DNA of 64,000 nt, taken from assembly GCA_022749755.1 (NCBI GenBank), contig CM040448.1, positions 12,274,481 to 12,338,480 of the forward strand. Reading direction: 5' to 3'. The stretch's first letter is position 1. Every line of letters begins with the position of its first letter. The notes under the pieces are model-generated. The model saw only the letters and a list, made by a program, of their open reading frames with translations. It did not search any database and was not told the DNA's origin. Below are positions 1 to 11,824 of the stretch, piece by piece. The stretch comes from Azadirachta indica. Taxonomy: Eukaryota > Streptophyta > Magnoliopsida > Sapindales > Meliaceae. A program made the translations under genes and the position numbers.

Positions 1-2697
1 TATACCATTATGTCATCAGATTACTACCCAATCATTTATCATAACTATATCCTATATATATGGTGATATGTGACTAAATAGTAGTATATGCATATGATAA
101 ACTTGCTGTTGGCGTTATATAAAACATTTGCATAGTCTGAAGTACTTTTGGCGTTTTGGACTCCTATTCTTACTGGAATCCTGTACTCTTAACTGTGAAT
201 TAATATTTTCTGAAATTGATACTCCATACACGGAAACCCATGTATTTGTATAAGCTGTGGTGCTCACCCTTCTCTTTTTTCATTTTCAGATATATCCATA
301 ACCGTAACTTATAGGAGTTAACAACGCCAGCTGCAAAGCAAGAGCTTGAGGTTCTGATTGCAATTTTTGTGGTGGAATCCTTTTCTGTATTTTGTTCATT
401 TATACTTTATGCTTACAATCGGAGTTCAGATCAACTGCTTTGATCCACATCTATATTGTTTCGAATGTTACTATTTACTAAGAAGATTGAAATTGTTTAG
501 TTAGAGTCCTTGCATATTTTATCCAGCCGAATGCCCAAATAAGTGTACTCTTGGTCCGAGAGGGTGAGACAATCAATGTGCATATGGCTATATGCGTCCA
601 TATCTTGGCTGTGAAAATTGTAGGCCCCAGGGAATTCTTTTTCGTAATTACTATTTGGATATGTGGTTATGGTGTGTAGCTAACAACTGATCCAACTGGT
701 TCCTATCACAATTTTTAATTTTGAAACGACGATTACAAGTGAATTTTCTCTTGAAATTTTCTTGCATAAGTTAATTTTTTTAGTTAATTGTTAAGAGACA
801 AAATGTTAATTCTAATATATTGATTATGCAATTCTCTGAATAATGCGTTGAATTTATAATTTTTTACTTTTTGACAATTTTTCGCACAAAAAATTGCTTC
901 TGGGCGATTACCTTCGTATGTGAGTGTTGTTATCAACTATTTGATTTCATAAAGACCAAATGCGATAATTCAAAGAAGTACAGGCACCTATCTGCCCGAC
1001 TTCAAACATCATAAAAGGTTCACTTTTTACTTTAATTTCTTTTTCTTTATTTGCAAAGAAATGATGTTGGATGTGAATGCATTTAATTAGTCAAATGTAC
1101 AACTAATTACATTCATTTCGCCATCCTAAGCATACAGCATTAGTTAAACCAAGTGAACTATACCGTGCCTGAACTATAAGTTGTATTACCTATTTTATAA
1201 TATTTTTGTTCACCTTCACCACATCCACTTTATGAATTTCATATATTCCATGTTATCGAGCATGACCTTTGGTTCGATAGTTGGGACCAAGAAAGATTAA
1301 ACTTGATCTTCTTAATTAGTTTAAATTAACATGATCATCAAAATATTCTCTGGGGTCATTTGCAACCAAAAAGAATTAATACAACGAACATGTGTAAATC
1401 CCTAATGTGGAATGTGGGATTGGCACCAATTGTTGTTTTTAAAGTAAAAAATTCTACAGAAGGAATTATTGGTGTGCTTTGATTTGAGAGTCATGCATGC
1501 ATCAGGACCTGAACGCACACTACTTTGATTTCATTTTGTGTATTAAAATTGCACTCACCAATAATTATATCTTTCGTTATTAGCACCCATGCCAACCATG
1601 AGAAAGATACCTTTAGGAATATTCAAAAGCGAAATTTTTGGTCCAACACAAAGTTGAACAGGATCTCGTAATCTCAGTAGTTGGGCTGATATTATACATT
1701 TGACTATTTATAATTTCATCCATATCCATTAGATAACAAGAATTGATGGAATTAGCAACCCCGCTTTCTAAAAGATTTTCAATTTTTGAATAAGTTCCTA
1801 TTAAAAGATGTATTGGAACAGGTTGTGATTTAGTGTTGAGATTTGAGAAATTCATGAACTCAGTGCAGCTGATTATATTATAGTTTTAAGTGATTGTTTG
1901 ATACATCATCGTTTCGACCGTAATTTCTATTCCTGTAAGATACGAAACAGCGAAGCAAATCTTGAACTCATTATATTTCCTTAAAATATTCCACAAATCT
2001 TTTCTGCTACGGATTGTGCGTAAAATATAATCTTCAGGATCATTGCCTTGATACTGTAGGTGTCGGGTCTCTCCTGCAAGATATGTATCATCTAAATCAG
2101 ATACGCTGATTAAACAAAAATAATGAATATAACATCATTCATATGTACTAACCTTATCAATCAAATCTTATTAATTTCTTCGAAAACATAGCTAGTATAG
2201 GACACACGACGTACCTAACACTTTTGTTGATTGCTCATCGTGCAATTGAAGCAATTAGATTCAATTAGAAGTAAAGGTTGAAAGGTGCACCTGATTTTTC
2301 CAAAATTATCAAAAGCGAGCAGATTATTCCTTTGTACTTGAGTAGGCGTTATACATGAGTAAAAAATTTTTTTTAGGTAAAATCATTTACGTAATTCTAC
2401 ACTTGTAAGGATTATTTCAATTTTACTTGTCATCGACATTCACACAGGGTAGATTTTCATAATTTTGAAAATAATTTATTACGTTATTCTATAGTCCAAT
2501 TAATAGATGTCACTTGACTAAGATGCAATTTAAGTATATCATTAGTCTTCCTACTTTTGCACTCTTCTTTATTGCAAAATCACCTATTTCCTCCTCCTCT
2601 TCTTCTTCTTCCCCGAAACACAAAATGATTCTTAAATACAGTTCAAGGCATATATTGATTGAAAAAAGAAAAAGCTACCGACAGTATTGGTCCGCTG
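1..2697. other. Non-coding 5' flank of bHLH copy 1
   Basis: AT-rich sequence without a supportable gene. From about 360 it is the duplicated upstream region shared with the copy-2 and copy-3 units. The short open frames here, for example at 1613-1855 minus and 2514-2792 plus, show no family similarity and lie in promoter sequence whose paralogous copies do not keep the frame. Confidence 0.6.
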
Positions 2698-2705
2698 TAT
2701 ATATG
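2698..2705 (+). promoter_or_regulatory. Candidate TATA box of bHLH copy 1
   Basis: TATATATG lies about 210 bp before the start codon. It is kept at the matching place before copy 2 (8344-8350) and is destroyed in pseudogene copy 3, where the aligned stretch near 13507 reads CATTTTATGG. Conservation between the two usable copies is the only support; the transcription start is not known. Confidence 0.4.
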
Positions 2706-2913
2706 AGCGTACATGTGCGGCAATTTCTACAGGAGAAAAGCAAGAGTGCCCCACATCACCTTTATCTCGCCTTGCCTAGAAGAGATGTTTGAGAATCTTC
2801 ACATCTTATGGCCAATTTAAAACATCCAGACTCTAACAAGCGTATCCATTAGTTTAACTTCATTATCGCTCAAATCAAAAGTTATCCCTTAACTGTTGGA
2901 TAGTCTTCGTTCA

Positions 2914-3945
2914 ATGTTTCCTTCTGGACAAAATGATGATGATTTCTTGTTCCACTACAATCCCCACCAAGGAGATAGTATTCAACAAGATCTGAACCGG
3001 GGTCAGAGTTTGGCGGAGAGAAATAGCAAGAATATGGGAAAGGGGCAGCGACATAAAATATTAGCTACTGCAAAAGATGACAACGAAAATAGCAAGAATA
3101 ATTATGAGAAGAAGAACATACGCAAGGAAATTGAACGGCGGAGAAGACTACATATGTCCATGCTTCACGCCTCACTTCGATCATTGCTCCCTCTTGAGTC
3201 TATAAAGGTCGAAAACCTTAATTCCTTCTTTTTCCCTCAATAATATGCACAACAGAAGTTTACTAGGTGTACATAATTAATTTCGTCCGAGGAATGCCCC
3301 TTCATTCACGATTTCATGTTTATGTAACTATCAGTGTTTAAGGTTTTCTGAATTATCATAATCACACTTGTAGGGCTTTTCTTGGTGCGGGACAGGGAAA
3401 ACGTTCGGTCTCTGATCACACAAACGAGGCTGTAAATTATATAAAATACTTGAAGAAGAATATTGAAGACTCCAATGTCAAGAGAGATCAGCTTAAAAAA
3501 CTTATAAATTCCGAGGCTCTTGATCAAGCAAATCGAAGATCGAATAACTGTCTAACGAACTGTGTTACGGTTCACCCTTACTTAGGTGGAGTGGAGATAG
3601 TGATAAGTAGTGACCATAAAGAAAAACATTTACCGCTGTCAAAAGTATTGGAAGCACTGCTAGAGGAAGGACTTGATGTGGTTCGATGTGTTTCCACCCA
3701 AACAGAAGAGCGGTTTTTTCATACTATACAGACCGAGGTATGGAGTTTCCATATTCATCAATTATTTGCAGGATTAGGGTTCCATTCATGAAGGTTTTGC
3801 ATTGGTGTCTAATCGCAATAATGCAGTTGTTTATTCTCTTGTAAAATTTGCGTTACAGGTTGGCGATCTGACATGTGTTGATCTTCCTGGGCTGCAACAG
3901 AAGCTTAACCATATGATTATGACTATGAGATATATATGTTTGTGA
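2914..3945 (+). CDS. bHLH transcription factor (bHLH36/118/120-like), copy 1
   Basis: A nuclear DNA-binding transcription factor expected to bind E-box sites as a dimer. Three exons were inferred: 2914-3207, 3396-3737 and 3859-3945, with GT-AG introns and phase 0 junctions, giving 240 residues. The start MFPSGQ is typical for this group, whose members often begin MFP. The basic region with KEIERRRR (residues 71-78) holds the Glu-Arg pair used for E-box contact. Helix 1 is HASLRSLLPLESIKGKRS, split by intron 1 exactly after the Lys of SIK; helix 2 is NEAVNYIKYLKKNI. A C-terminal ACT-like region follows, ending in LQQKLNHMI. All three splice sites match copy 2. This is the least damaged member of a three-copy duplication. 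Relatives act in root, iron or stress responses, but the job of this gene cannot be told from sequence. Confidence 0.88.
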
Positions 3946-6434
3946 TTGATTCTTGAGGTCAAGTTGAAGGTTTTTCTCTTGTGCACTTCCTTGATTTTAG
4001 ATGTTTGAATCGATACACTTGTGTTAAAACCATACCTTTCCTAGTTGATTATCCTTTAGGTACTGATTTCTTATTTGGGTTTTATGCCTTCGGGCTGCTC
4101 CTGTACTTCTTTTTATGACCTATTGCAATAATCCTACTTATTTTCCTTAAAAAAAAAAGTTTGATCCTTTGCAGGTATATTTCCAAGAAATTCCAATGGA
4201 GTGTGAAAATATTACATGGGTTTGATTTCTACTGCTCTCTGGGTTCACGGAAGTTGTATTAGCTTCATGGTAATTAAATCCAACTGAATAATTAATATTA
4301 TTTCAGGAGTTGATAATCCATAAAGCGTATGCATGAACATAACTTACTTTTGGCATATATTTGTTTCTGAAGACTGTAGACCTAGCTAAGTGTTTCACTC
4401 ATGTTTGTACCTATCTAAGTTTTTCAATTGAATTGGAAGACTTGTACCTACACTCAGAGAATCAAACATGCTTTTTGGTGTTTCGCTAGGTGGTGAGTTG
4501 GTCTTGTTGCATATTTATCTACTAGATTATGTGTGAGTGAATTCTATTACGATTTTCTCTTAATTGAGTCGGCTTTGATCTAGATGAACTTTTATTTGTT
4601 AAAATCTTATAAAGTAGTTTACATGATTCATATGACCATTGTTAGACATCATAAAATTTATTTGAAAATTTGTTTGGAAATAATAATGTGAAAAGTAAGG
4701 TGATATTTTTCTCAATTGGATAAATAATTTTAAATTTTATCAAATATATATATCTCAATTATTCAAGCGATGACTGAATACTAGTCATTTGATATAAATT
4801 TATAACTGTCTAACGTTATTTGTGTCATTAAAAAGTGTATCCAAATGAGAAACTAGAAATTGCAGCTAGCACTAAATAATATTGATAATGAATTGCATGC
4901 GGAAATATTTGTCTTTTTCCTGTTAGCATATCTTTAAATGTTGTGTGAGCCTCAGGGGAATGATCTAAACTAATTTTGTTGGTATCAGTAATTCTCATTG
5001 GTAGTATTTGATAGATACAATTAAGCATGCAAGAGACCATAATTCGAATTTACCTGCCTACTAATTAGAATCCATCACCCACGTAAGGTTCAAAGGACTG
5101 CCTGAGACACCGCTGAAGTAAATGATATGACAGAAAGGAAAATGAATTCTTTCGCACACGCACACACGCATATTTATAACTATTATTATTTATCTTTTGA
5201 TGCGAATATTATTTACAAGCCTAATAAATAGATATTAATGATGGTTCTCTCTATTTCTCTCCTTATTTATCATTGAGCTTTTTCAAAATTCTTGCATGAA
5301 TGTAATGCTAAGCAGAAATCAACTGTACTTTCTGCCATTACTGATGAAAAAGGTCATTATATTTTCTTTTTTAAAGTTAACCTGGAGACATGATGAGAGG
5401 GGTTTTAATTCTTACAGAAATTTTAGTTTCTAGGTTGGGACATACAAGTTGCAAGTTGAGCAGCTATGTTATATTTTACCCATAAATACAATAAAAGTAA
5501 TAGCTCCTTCCTAAATTTAAATTATTACTTCTATGATCAGTTTGAAAGCGCTTATAACTCTAAGCATCGATAATATATGCAGGAATTAGGGTCATGTATG
5601 GATAATATATGATTATAAGGAGTTAACATTCAAGAATTAAGAAGGAAATAAATTTTCATTGTTAATAGGATAAGGATTTTTTACTGGCTTTATTTTTTCT
5701 AAATTTTTTAAGAATTAACTACCCAAGTGACATGAACAAAAGTAAATTATCAAACTTAATAGGATACCCACTCTATTTGCCAAGATCAATAGTATAGTGT
5801 AGAAATTTTTTATTTAAGTTTGGAATTCGTGAAAATCCAACCCTTGGATTGATAATCTTATTTGTAAAGACGTACGATTTAAAAACTTTATTAAAATTTT
5901 ATGGATGATTTTTTTGAATTTTAACTTTTTTTATCTGATAGACCTAATCATTCATTAAGGGTTAAATTAAAAATTAATAATTAGATTTTTTTCGCACTCT
6001 TAATTAACTTTGAGTAAGTTTTTAAATATAAATTAAAAAATAAATAACTCTTAAACATATAAACAAATTTATTCAAATTTCAATTCAAATTCAAAAAATA
6101 AACAGCCCTTACATTATAGCCATTGGTGAATTAATATTTTTGAATTGGTTCTCGTGATCCATGTATTTGGAAAAAAGAATGTATTAATATATAATTGTTT
6201 AATGCGAACTGTTTAGGGGCATTACTTGATGACATAAAATCAATCAGCCTCAAAAATCTTGAAGCTAAAGGTCACCCATAATCATTTCCATAATTAACTA
6301 TACAGTCTATTGTCGACACCTCAATTTTCACATTCAGTTTATTTCTTTTCCCGCATTATCTTTTGGGCTATTGTGCATCACGTGTATGTATTGAACTTTG
6401 CAGTATAAAGAAATTAACTGACATTCCTCCCGAC
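3946..6434. other. Intergenic, 3' flank of bHLH unit 1
   Basis: No gene seen. The part up to about 4560 is shared with unit 2. The rest is AT-rich. The segment at about 5970-6115 (reading like 'aaatataaattaaaaaataa') resembles one at about 30770-30900, suggesting a dispersed AT-rich repeat. Confidence 0.5.
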
Positions 6435-6555
6435 TTTTTTTTTTTTTCTTTGGGTTTTAAGCCCCAAAGACAGTCCAATTTATTAAAAGGAGAGGTGAAA
6501 AGGAAACTACAAGAAGAAGCCAAATCAAGAAAAATGAAAAGTGAGAGCATGCTTA
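6435..6555 (-). mobile_element. Short A-tailed retroposon fragment (LINE/SINE-like)
   Basis: On the minus strand this is a stretch with an AATAAA-like segment ending in about 14 A residues (seen as poly-T near 6436-6449). It is flanked by CCTCCCGAC (6426-6434) and CCTGCCGAC (6556-6564), a probable 9-bp target-site duplication with one mismatch. The tail and flanking repeat suggest target-primed retroposition. Too short to classify firmly. Confidence 0.4.
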
Positions 6556-8343
6556 CCTGCCGACTTAAAGTGCTAACTAACAATATAGATGCAGTTAACT
6601 CTAGGAATACTGCTAAAGTGCTAACTAAGTGATGAAATGGACTTCAGCCTTTTTATTTCATTAATCCTGAGATTCAAAATGAAATCTTCGTGGTGGAATC
6701 ATTTCGTATTTTGTTAATTTATTGTTAAATTCGTAGTTCAATTAACTAATTTGATTTATGTTTATTTATGGATTGAATATATAGATGGTCTTGTTAAACT
6801 TAATCTCTAAATATTAGTTGAAAAAAAGAATTTCTTATAAGTGTTACTGTTATATGTTCATCTTGTATATGGGTGACGGTTGTCGTTGTCATCTGTTTCT
6901 TGAAGACCAATTTACGTGATAACCAAAAATGACCAAGAGCAGCTAGTTATAATGGATCTTATATATAGCTCATCAACGATGTTAGCGTTAAGCTATTATG
7001 ATGGCCAATAGAGAGAATTTCCTCTTTTTCAAGAAGGAACGGCTTGCGGCTTGCGGCTTGCGGCTCAGAAGTTTTGCTTAATTTGCTGTTAGAACAATTG
7101 AGGATGCATGATGTGAATGCATCTACAGCTAGTCAAAAGGATAAATTATATTTCATTAATTAATTTCACCATCCCAAGCATGCATTATATTAGTTACCCA
7201 GTAAAAATATATTATCCGGAATGCATTGCTATATAAATCATATTTAAAATATTAACATTCTATTCAACTTATCTAACAATCACATTCCAGTGTTAAATAT
7301 TAATTCAGAGGCCGGGGTTGAGCCAATTTGTCTCGATATGTTAGTATTTTACGGGACCTGCTACTTCCCTAATCTGGGTGATGGAATGCGCATTAATTAC
7401 TGTCCATATAAAAAGTGACAACTTCAGTGTATATAGCACTGAAGGAATCGATTGGTGTGCTTTTGAGTGCGAGTCATGCATCCAGACCTGAACACACTGC
7501 TTTAGTGTCATTTTGTATTCAAATTTCATCGAGCAATAATTAGATCCTTTTTTGAGACCCATGCCCAAAATCACATGGGATAGATATCATTAAAAAATTT
7601 AAAAGCAATTTTTTTGGTCCAACACAAAGAGCTGAACATGATCTCGTAATTTCAGTAGGTAGCTTGGAACTGATAATAAATTTATTTATAATGTCATCCC
7701 CATCAATGAAATGATAAGCATTGATGCAAGTCAGGTCCCGACCTTCAAAAAGATTTAAATATTGAATAGGATTAATTTCAATAGAAAATGTATTGGCTGA
7801 GCAAAGCAACAAGTTATTGATCAATAAAAATTAAGTGCACTGCTTAGGCTGATTCCGCAATCAAGTCCTTGACTTGATGATATAATTATAACCAATTGAA
7901 TGCTAATTAGGAAAAAATTATTAGGATGGTTTTAGTACGTTCAATATTCAATAATATTGCATTCCATTTTCCCTCTTGCCAATCACAATCTCGTGACAGG
8001 TTTGATTGTCTGATAAATAATGAATTCTTTAGCAATTTCGATTCCTATATATGGAAAAGATACTATACAGCGAAGCAAATCTTAAACTCATTATAGTTTC
8101 CAAAAATATGCCACATATCTTTTCTAGCGTATGGAGTATGCATAAAATATTAAGCAATTTGTATCCTCAGGATCATCAACTTGATACTGTTGTTGGCGTT
8201 AGGTCTCTCCTCGCGCTACACATGTAAAATTATGCACTATCCTTTGTTGCAAAAGAATAACTGACCTTATTCTTTCCCAAACACAAAATCATTCTTAAGC
8301 ATGGACACTTTAGTGCAATACTCCCGACAGTGTTGGTCCACCA

Positions 8344-8350
8344 TATATAT
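8344..8350 (+). promoter_or_regulatory. Candidate TATA box of bHLH copy 2
   Basis: TATATAT lies at the position matching the TATA-like box of copy 1 and about 335 bp before the usable start codon. The longer distance reflects loss of the original start at 8558. Confidence 0.35.
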
Positions 8351-8557
8351 GTGAAAATAGATGAGCAGCAATCTCTGCAGGAGAAAGTAAGAGTACCCCA
8401 CATCTCCTTTATCTCTCTGTGCGAGGAACAGACTGTTAAGAATCTTGACATCTTAGAGCCAATTAAAAACATCCACACCCTAACAAGCGTATCTATTTCT
8501 TTAACTCCATTATCATTCAAAAGTTATTGCTTAATGTGTGAACAGTCTTGGTTCAAT

Positions 8558-8680
8558 GTTTCCTCCATGACAAAGTGAGGAGTTCTTGTCCACTACTATC
8601 CCCACAAACAGGATAGTATTCAACACGATCTGATCTTGGACGGTCAGGCTTCGCTGGAAGGTAGTAACCTAAGCAACAAT
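8558..8680 (+). pseudogene. Broken former N-terminus of bHLH copy 2
   Basis: Aligned with copy 1, ATGTTTCCT survives at 8558. The GGA codon of copy 1 is TGA here, making a stop at codon 5, and a 1-nt deletion in the TTGTTCC segment (TTGTCC here, near 8587) shifts the frame further on. The first 40 residues of the copy-1 protein therefore cannot be made from this copy. The region is now probably 5' untranslated sequence. Confidence 0.75.
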
Positions 8681-9604
8681 ATGGGAAAGGGCGATCGGCA
8701 TAAAATATTAGCTGATGCACAAGATAATGATGGAAATTCTAATACTAAAAATAACGAGAAGAAGATCATGCGTAAGGAAATCGAACGACAAAGAAGACAA
8801 CACATGTCCAATCTTCATGCCTCACTTCGATCTTTGCTCCCTCTTGAGTCTATAAAGGTTAAAATCTTCAATTCGATCTTTTTCTTCAGCAATAGACATA
8901 GCTCATATAATTTTGGTTACTGGTTCTGGATATATGTCGTCGAAGAAATGGCATCGCTTTCATTTATGACTATGTGTTCTGTAATTACTTCTGTCTCAGG
9001 AATATGATTTTCTTGATTATCATAATTATGCATCTAGGGTTTTGTTATTGGTTGGGTTACAGGGAAAACGTTCAACAACGGAACACATAAATGAGGCTGT
9101 GAATTATATAAAGCAACTGGAGAAGAACATCCAAGAGTTGAGTCTCAAGAGAGATCAGCTCAAAAATATATCCAATTTGGAGGCTCTTGACCATGGCGGT
9201 TCAAGTTCCCATAACTATTTAATGAAATGCGTTAATATTAACCCTTATTCAGGTGGATTGGAGATTGTAATAAGTGGTATTGTTGGAGAGGAAAATTTGC
9301 AGCTGTCCAGTGTCCTGGAAGCACTCCTTGAAGAGGGACTTGATGTTGCTAGCTTTATGTCTAGCCGGACAGATGAAGGATTTTTTCATACTATTCAGAC
9401 CGAGGTACAAAAGGTTCCAATTATTCGTCCACTAATTTCTACATTTAGGGTTCTATGCAAGTTTTTACCACACTTTTATCTAATAGGAAATAATATCGTT
9501 TCTTTTTCCTTTTTTTTTTTCTAAAATTTGTCTCACAGGTTGAGGATTTGGCGAGTATTGATATAAGTGGGCTGCAACAGAAACTTCATCATATAATTAA
9601 TTGA
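8681..9604 (+). CDS. bHLH transcription factor, copy 2 (N-terminally shortened)
   Basis: Three exons were inferred: 8681-8857, 9063-9404 and 9539-9604, all GT-AG and phase 0, giving 194 residues. I chose the ATG at 8681 (MGKGDRHKI) because it matches internal Met41 of copy 1 and because the ancestral start upstream is destroyed. The bHLH domain is intact: basic region KEIERQRRQHM, helix 1 HASLRSLLPLESIK, loop GKRSTTEH, helix 2 NEAVNYIKQLEKNI. The C-terminal region with PYSGGLEIVISG and EALLEEGLDV is also kept, ending LQQKLHHIIN. Since DNA-binding and dimerisation parts are whole, the protein could still work, but it lacks about 40 N-terminal residues. Confidence 0.75.
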
Positions 9605-10076
9605 TTATGTCACCTAGTTATATTTGTGATTGACGCTGTAGATCCGGTTAAAAGTGTGTTTTTTTTGTGCACCGCCATGACTTGAAACGTTTGATCTGGA
9701 TCCCTTAACTTGCTTGCGTTAAACTATAATCTGGTTGCATATATCTGAAGCTTAATCATTTGCACGTGTGTTTTCAAGATATTCCAACGCAGTGTGAAAA
9801 TTTTAGATGGATTATGAACTCTCTAGGAACTGATTCTGGGCAGTCACAAAAACTTCATGGTAAAACCAAACTGAAAAATATTATATATACTTTTAAGAGT
9901 TTATCACCGCATGCATGACAAGAATTTTCCTTTGGCATATGGTTGGCAAGTCCTAGCTATATATGTGATTCAGATAACAAAAAAGTGTACTTGTAGGCAA
10001 CTCATAAAATCAAACATGCTTTTGGTTTTTGACCCTGTGGTTTTGTTTCACATGAATGCGAATGAGATTATGTGTA

Positions 10077-10278
10077 GTAGCAGTTTTTAGCAAGAAGATG
10101 TCTGTGCTACCTGCTGCTTTTATGTTGTATTATAGGTTTGCTGATGTTTATTTTTGATGTTCTATCTTATTCTTGCAAGTCTTTTCGACTTTATTAGCCT
10201 TTGTACTTTTCTGTTTTATTTTTTAATAAATTTGCTCTAAGCTTTTGTTTGGAGATTAAAATAAAAAAAAAAGAGAGA
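10077..10278 (+). mobile_element. 5'-truncated LINE fragment with 13-bp target duplication
   Basis: GAGATTATGTGTA occurs on both sides (10064-10076 and 10279-10291). The insert ends in an A-rich tail after a TTTTAATAAATTTG segment, and contains CTTTTCGACTTTATTAGCC and TTTGTACTTTTCTG, which look like the 3' end of plant L1 elements. The matching place in unit 1 (near 4527, AGATTATGTGTGAGTG...) lacks the insert, an empty paralogous site. The insertion therefore came after the duplication or hit only one copy. Confidence 0.7.
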
Positions 10279-10291
10279 GAGATTATGTGTA

Positions 10292-11640
10292 ATAGGATTT
10301 TCTTTTAATCTAAGAACTGCCTGAATCATAAGCCTTCTGGAAATCTAGGTTCACTTAGCTTCCTAATGAAATTTCATTTGTTGGAACTGTATAATATAGT
10401 TTACAATATATAAATACTACTGAATCATGCCTCTTATTTTTATTCTTATCTTTTCAGTTTGTACGTGTACTTTCATGAACTCCACGGAACAGCTCTCGCG
10501 GTATATATAAGCAGTTGAACTATTTTGGTTTGAAATGAGAGAGTTAGATGGTTACAGTTGTCATTATAACATTGATCATTTGGTCATGATTTATGTTCTA
10601 ATAAGTTCCTCATTCTTTTTTGCAAATATATTTTCTTTTGTTATCGTGAAATCATTAGTTAAAGTTTTTCTTCGCTTATACCTGTTTATTTATGCATTAA
10701 TCTCAAAGATATATTTAAGGTCTTTTTTTTTTCCTCAACTTTCACTCCAAACCTCACGCCACCCAAAAAAATAAATAAATAAATAAAATTGTTTTTCCCT
10801 CCAAGGTTGGTGTGGGAGAGAATCCATTTCTTGACCTTCGGGTTTTAGATTTCACATATTAAATTAGTTATATTCAAAACATATGCATTTATGTATTACT
10901 TGACGTTAGAATATTTGATTTCATTAATCTGGATCTTCTAGTTTTAAATGACTTGCTTTGCATATATAGGTTGTATCATTGACGTAGTCGCTCAATCCTT
11001 AATTCATCTACACTTAGTTTTCTTGACGTGATTCAAATTTATTACATACTTTTACTCATTTTGATTGAGTTGATAAAGGGTGTTTTAATGCATCTTCGTA
11101 GTGCTTATGTTTTACAATTATATAGAATGTCTAAATTTTTATGCAATCGGAACTAGTACTTGCCGAAGCGGGAAACAATTACTTGCTTATGCACTACTCT
11201 TGCAGGTATTTAACAAGTTTCGTATTATTGAAAAGTGTATTGGTAACAGTAAATATTAGAGGTAGACAAAGGAGGAATGGATACTGCTGTCCACCTTTTC
11301 TTGCCCTGCACTCACTAGAATTCTACTTTCTTATTCATTGCAAATCATGGTTAATATGGATATATATAGAGACAGCAAGAGAGAATCATGCTTTGATACT
11401 AACATGCGTATATGCATTAATTCAATTTTCCTCCTTCGTTCTTAATTTTTAATTTTGAAGTGAAATTTGGGAAACTACTAGTTGTAACACTAAATATTGG
11501 TAATGAACTTTATATTTTATATTTTTATGCCGTTACATGGTATTGGCCGAGTCCGATTATAAACTTTGATTTACATTTATTTATAAATTTCAAATAATAT
11601 AATCTATTGATATTTTGTGAGTATTGAAATTGTTTATTTT
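10292..11640. other. Intergenic, no gene seen
   Basis: AT-rich 3' flank of bHLH copy 2. It contains an (AAAT)n microsatellite at about 10765-10789. Open frames at 10535-10774 and 11141-11452 show no family similarity and are rich in residues expected from AT-rich noise. Confidence 0.5.
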
Positions 11641-11662
11641 GAGATAGTCAGTCCTACTAGGG

Positions 11663-11824
11663 ATGCCGGCTGTCATGTACACTGGCCCGGATCAAGAGAG
11701 TCAGAGTGACAGAACAAAAATGTCTATAGGCGTTGAGATCTTGGACGATGAGCAAGATGCTCGATGCCATAGAGATTATGGCACAAGAGAGCTTTTACTC
11801 TTGGATCCCTTAGAAAGAGAATGA
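11663..11824 (+). other. Unidentified 53-codon open frame in a GC-richer island
   Basis: An open frame begins MPAVMYTGPDQESQSD and ends PLERE with a TGA. The stretch about 11640-11820 is much less AT-rich than its surroundings and has a balanced, hydrophilic amino-acid make-up, unlike the noise frames nearby. I do not recognise the protein. It could be a relic exon, an organellar fragment, or a transposon piece. The antisense frame is also open, so the coding strand is not certain. Confidence 0.2.

Larger units (their letters stand above)
360..4560. repeat. bHLH segmental duplication, unit 1
   Basis: This block carries bHLH copy 1 with its promoter and 3' flank. Matching landmarks recur in the same order in the unit beginning near 6680: a GTGGTGGAATC motif (370 and 6692), a 'catcctaagcat' stretch (1120; 'catcccaagcat' at 7170), a GTCATGCAT run (1490 and 7470), a TTTGGTCCAACACAAAG segment (1635 and 7613), the gene itself, and a TTTTGGCATAT motif in the 3' flank (4350; TTTGGCATAT near 9932). 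A more diverged third unit lies at about 12630-14500. Positions 1-360 hold no gene that I can recognise. Unit edges were judged by eye. Confidence 0.75.
6680..10320. repeat. bHLH segmental duplication, unit 2
   Basis: The second copy of the block described for 360-4560, with promoter, three-exon gene and 3' flank in the same order. It differs by small indels and by a LINE fragment inserted in the 3' flank (10077-10278). Within the coding exons the spacing is nearly the same as in unit 1: exon 2 is 342 bp in both. Confidence 0.75.

Noticed and set aside
2514..2792. 92-codon open frame before bHLH copy 1
   Set aside because: It lies in the duplicated promoter and the frame is not kept in unit 2; the Ser run is a TCC/TCT repeat.
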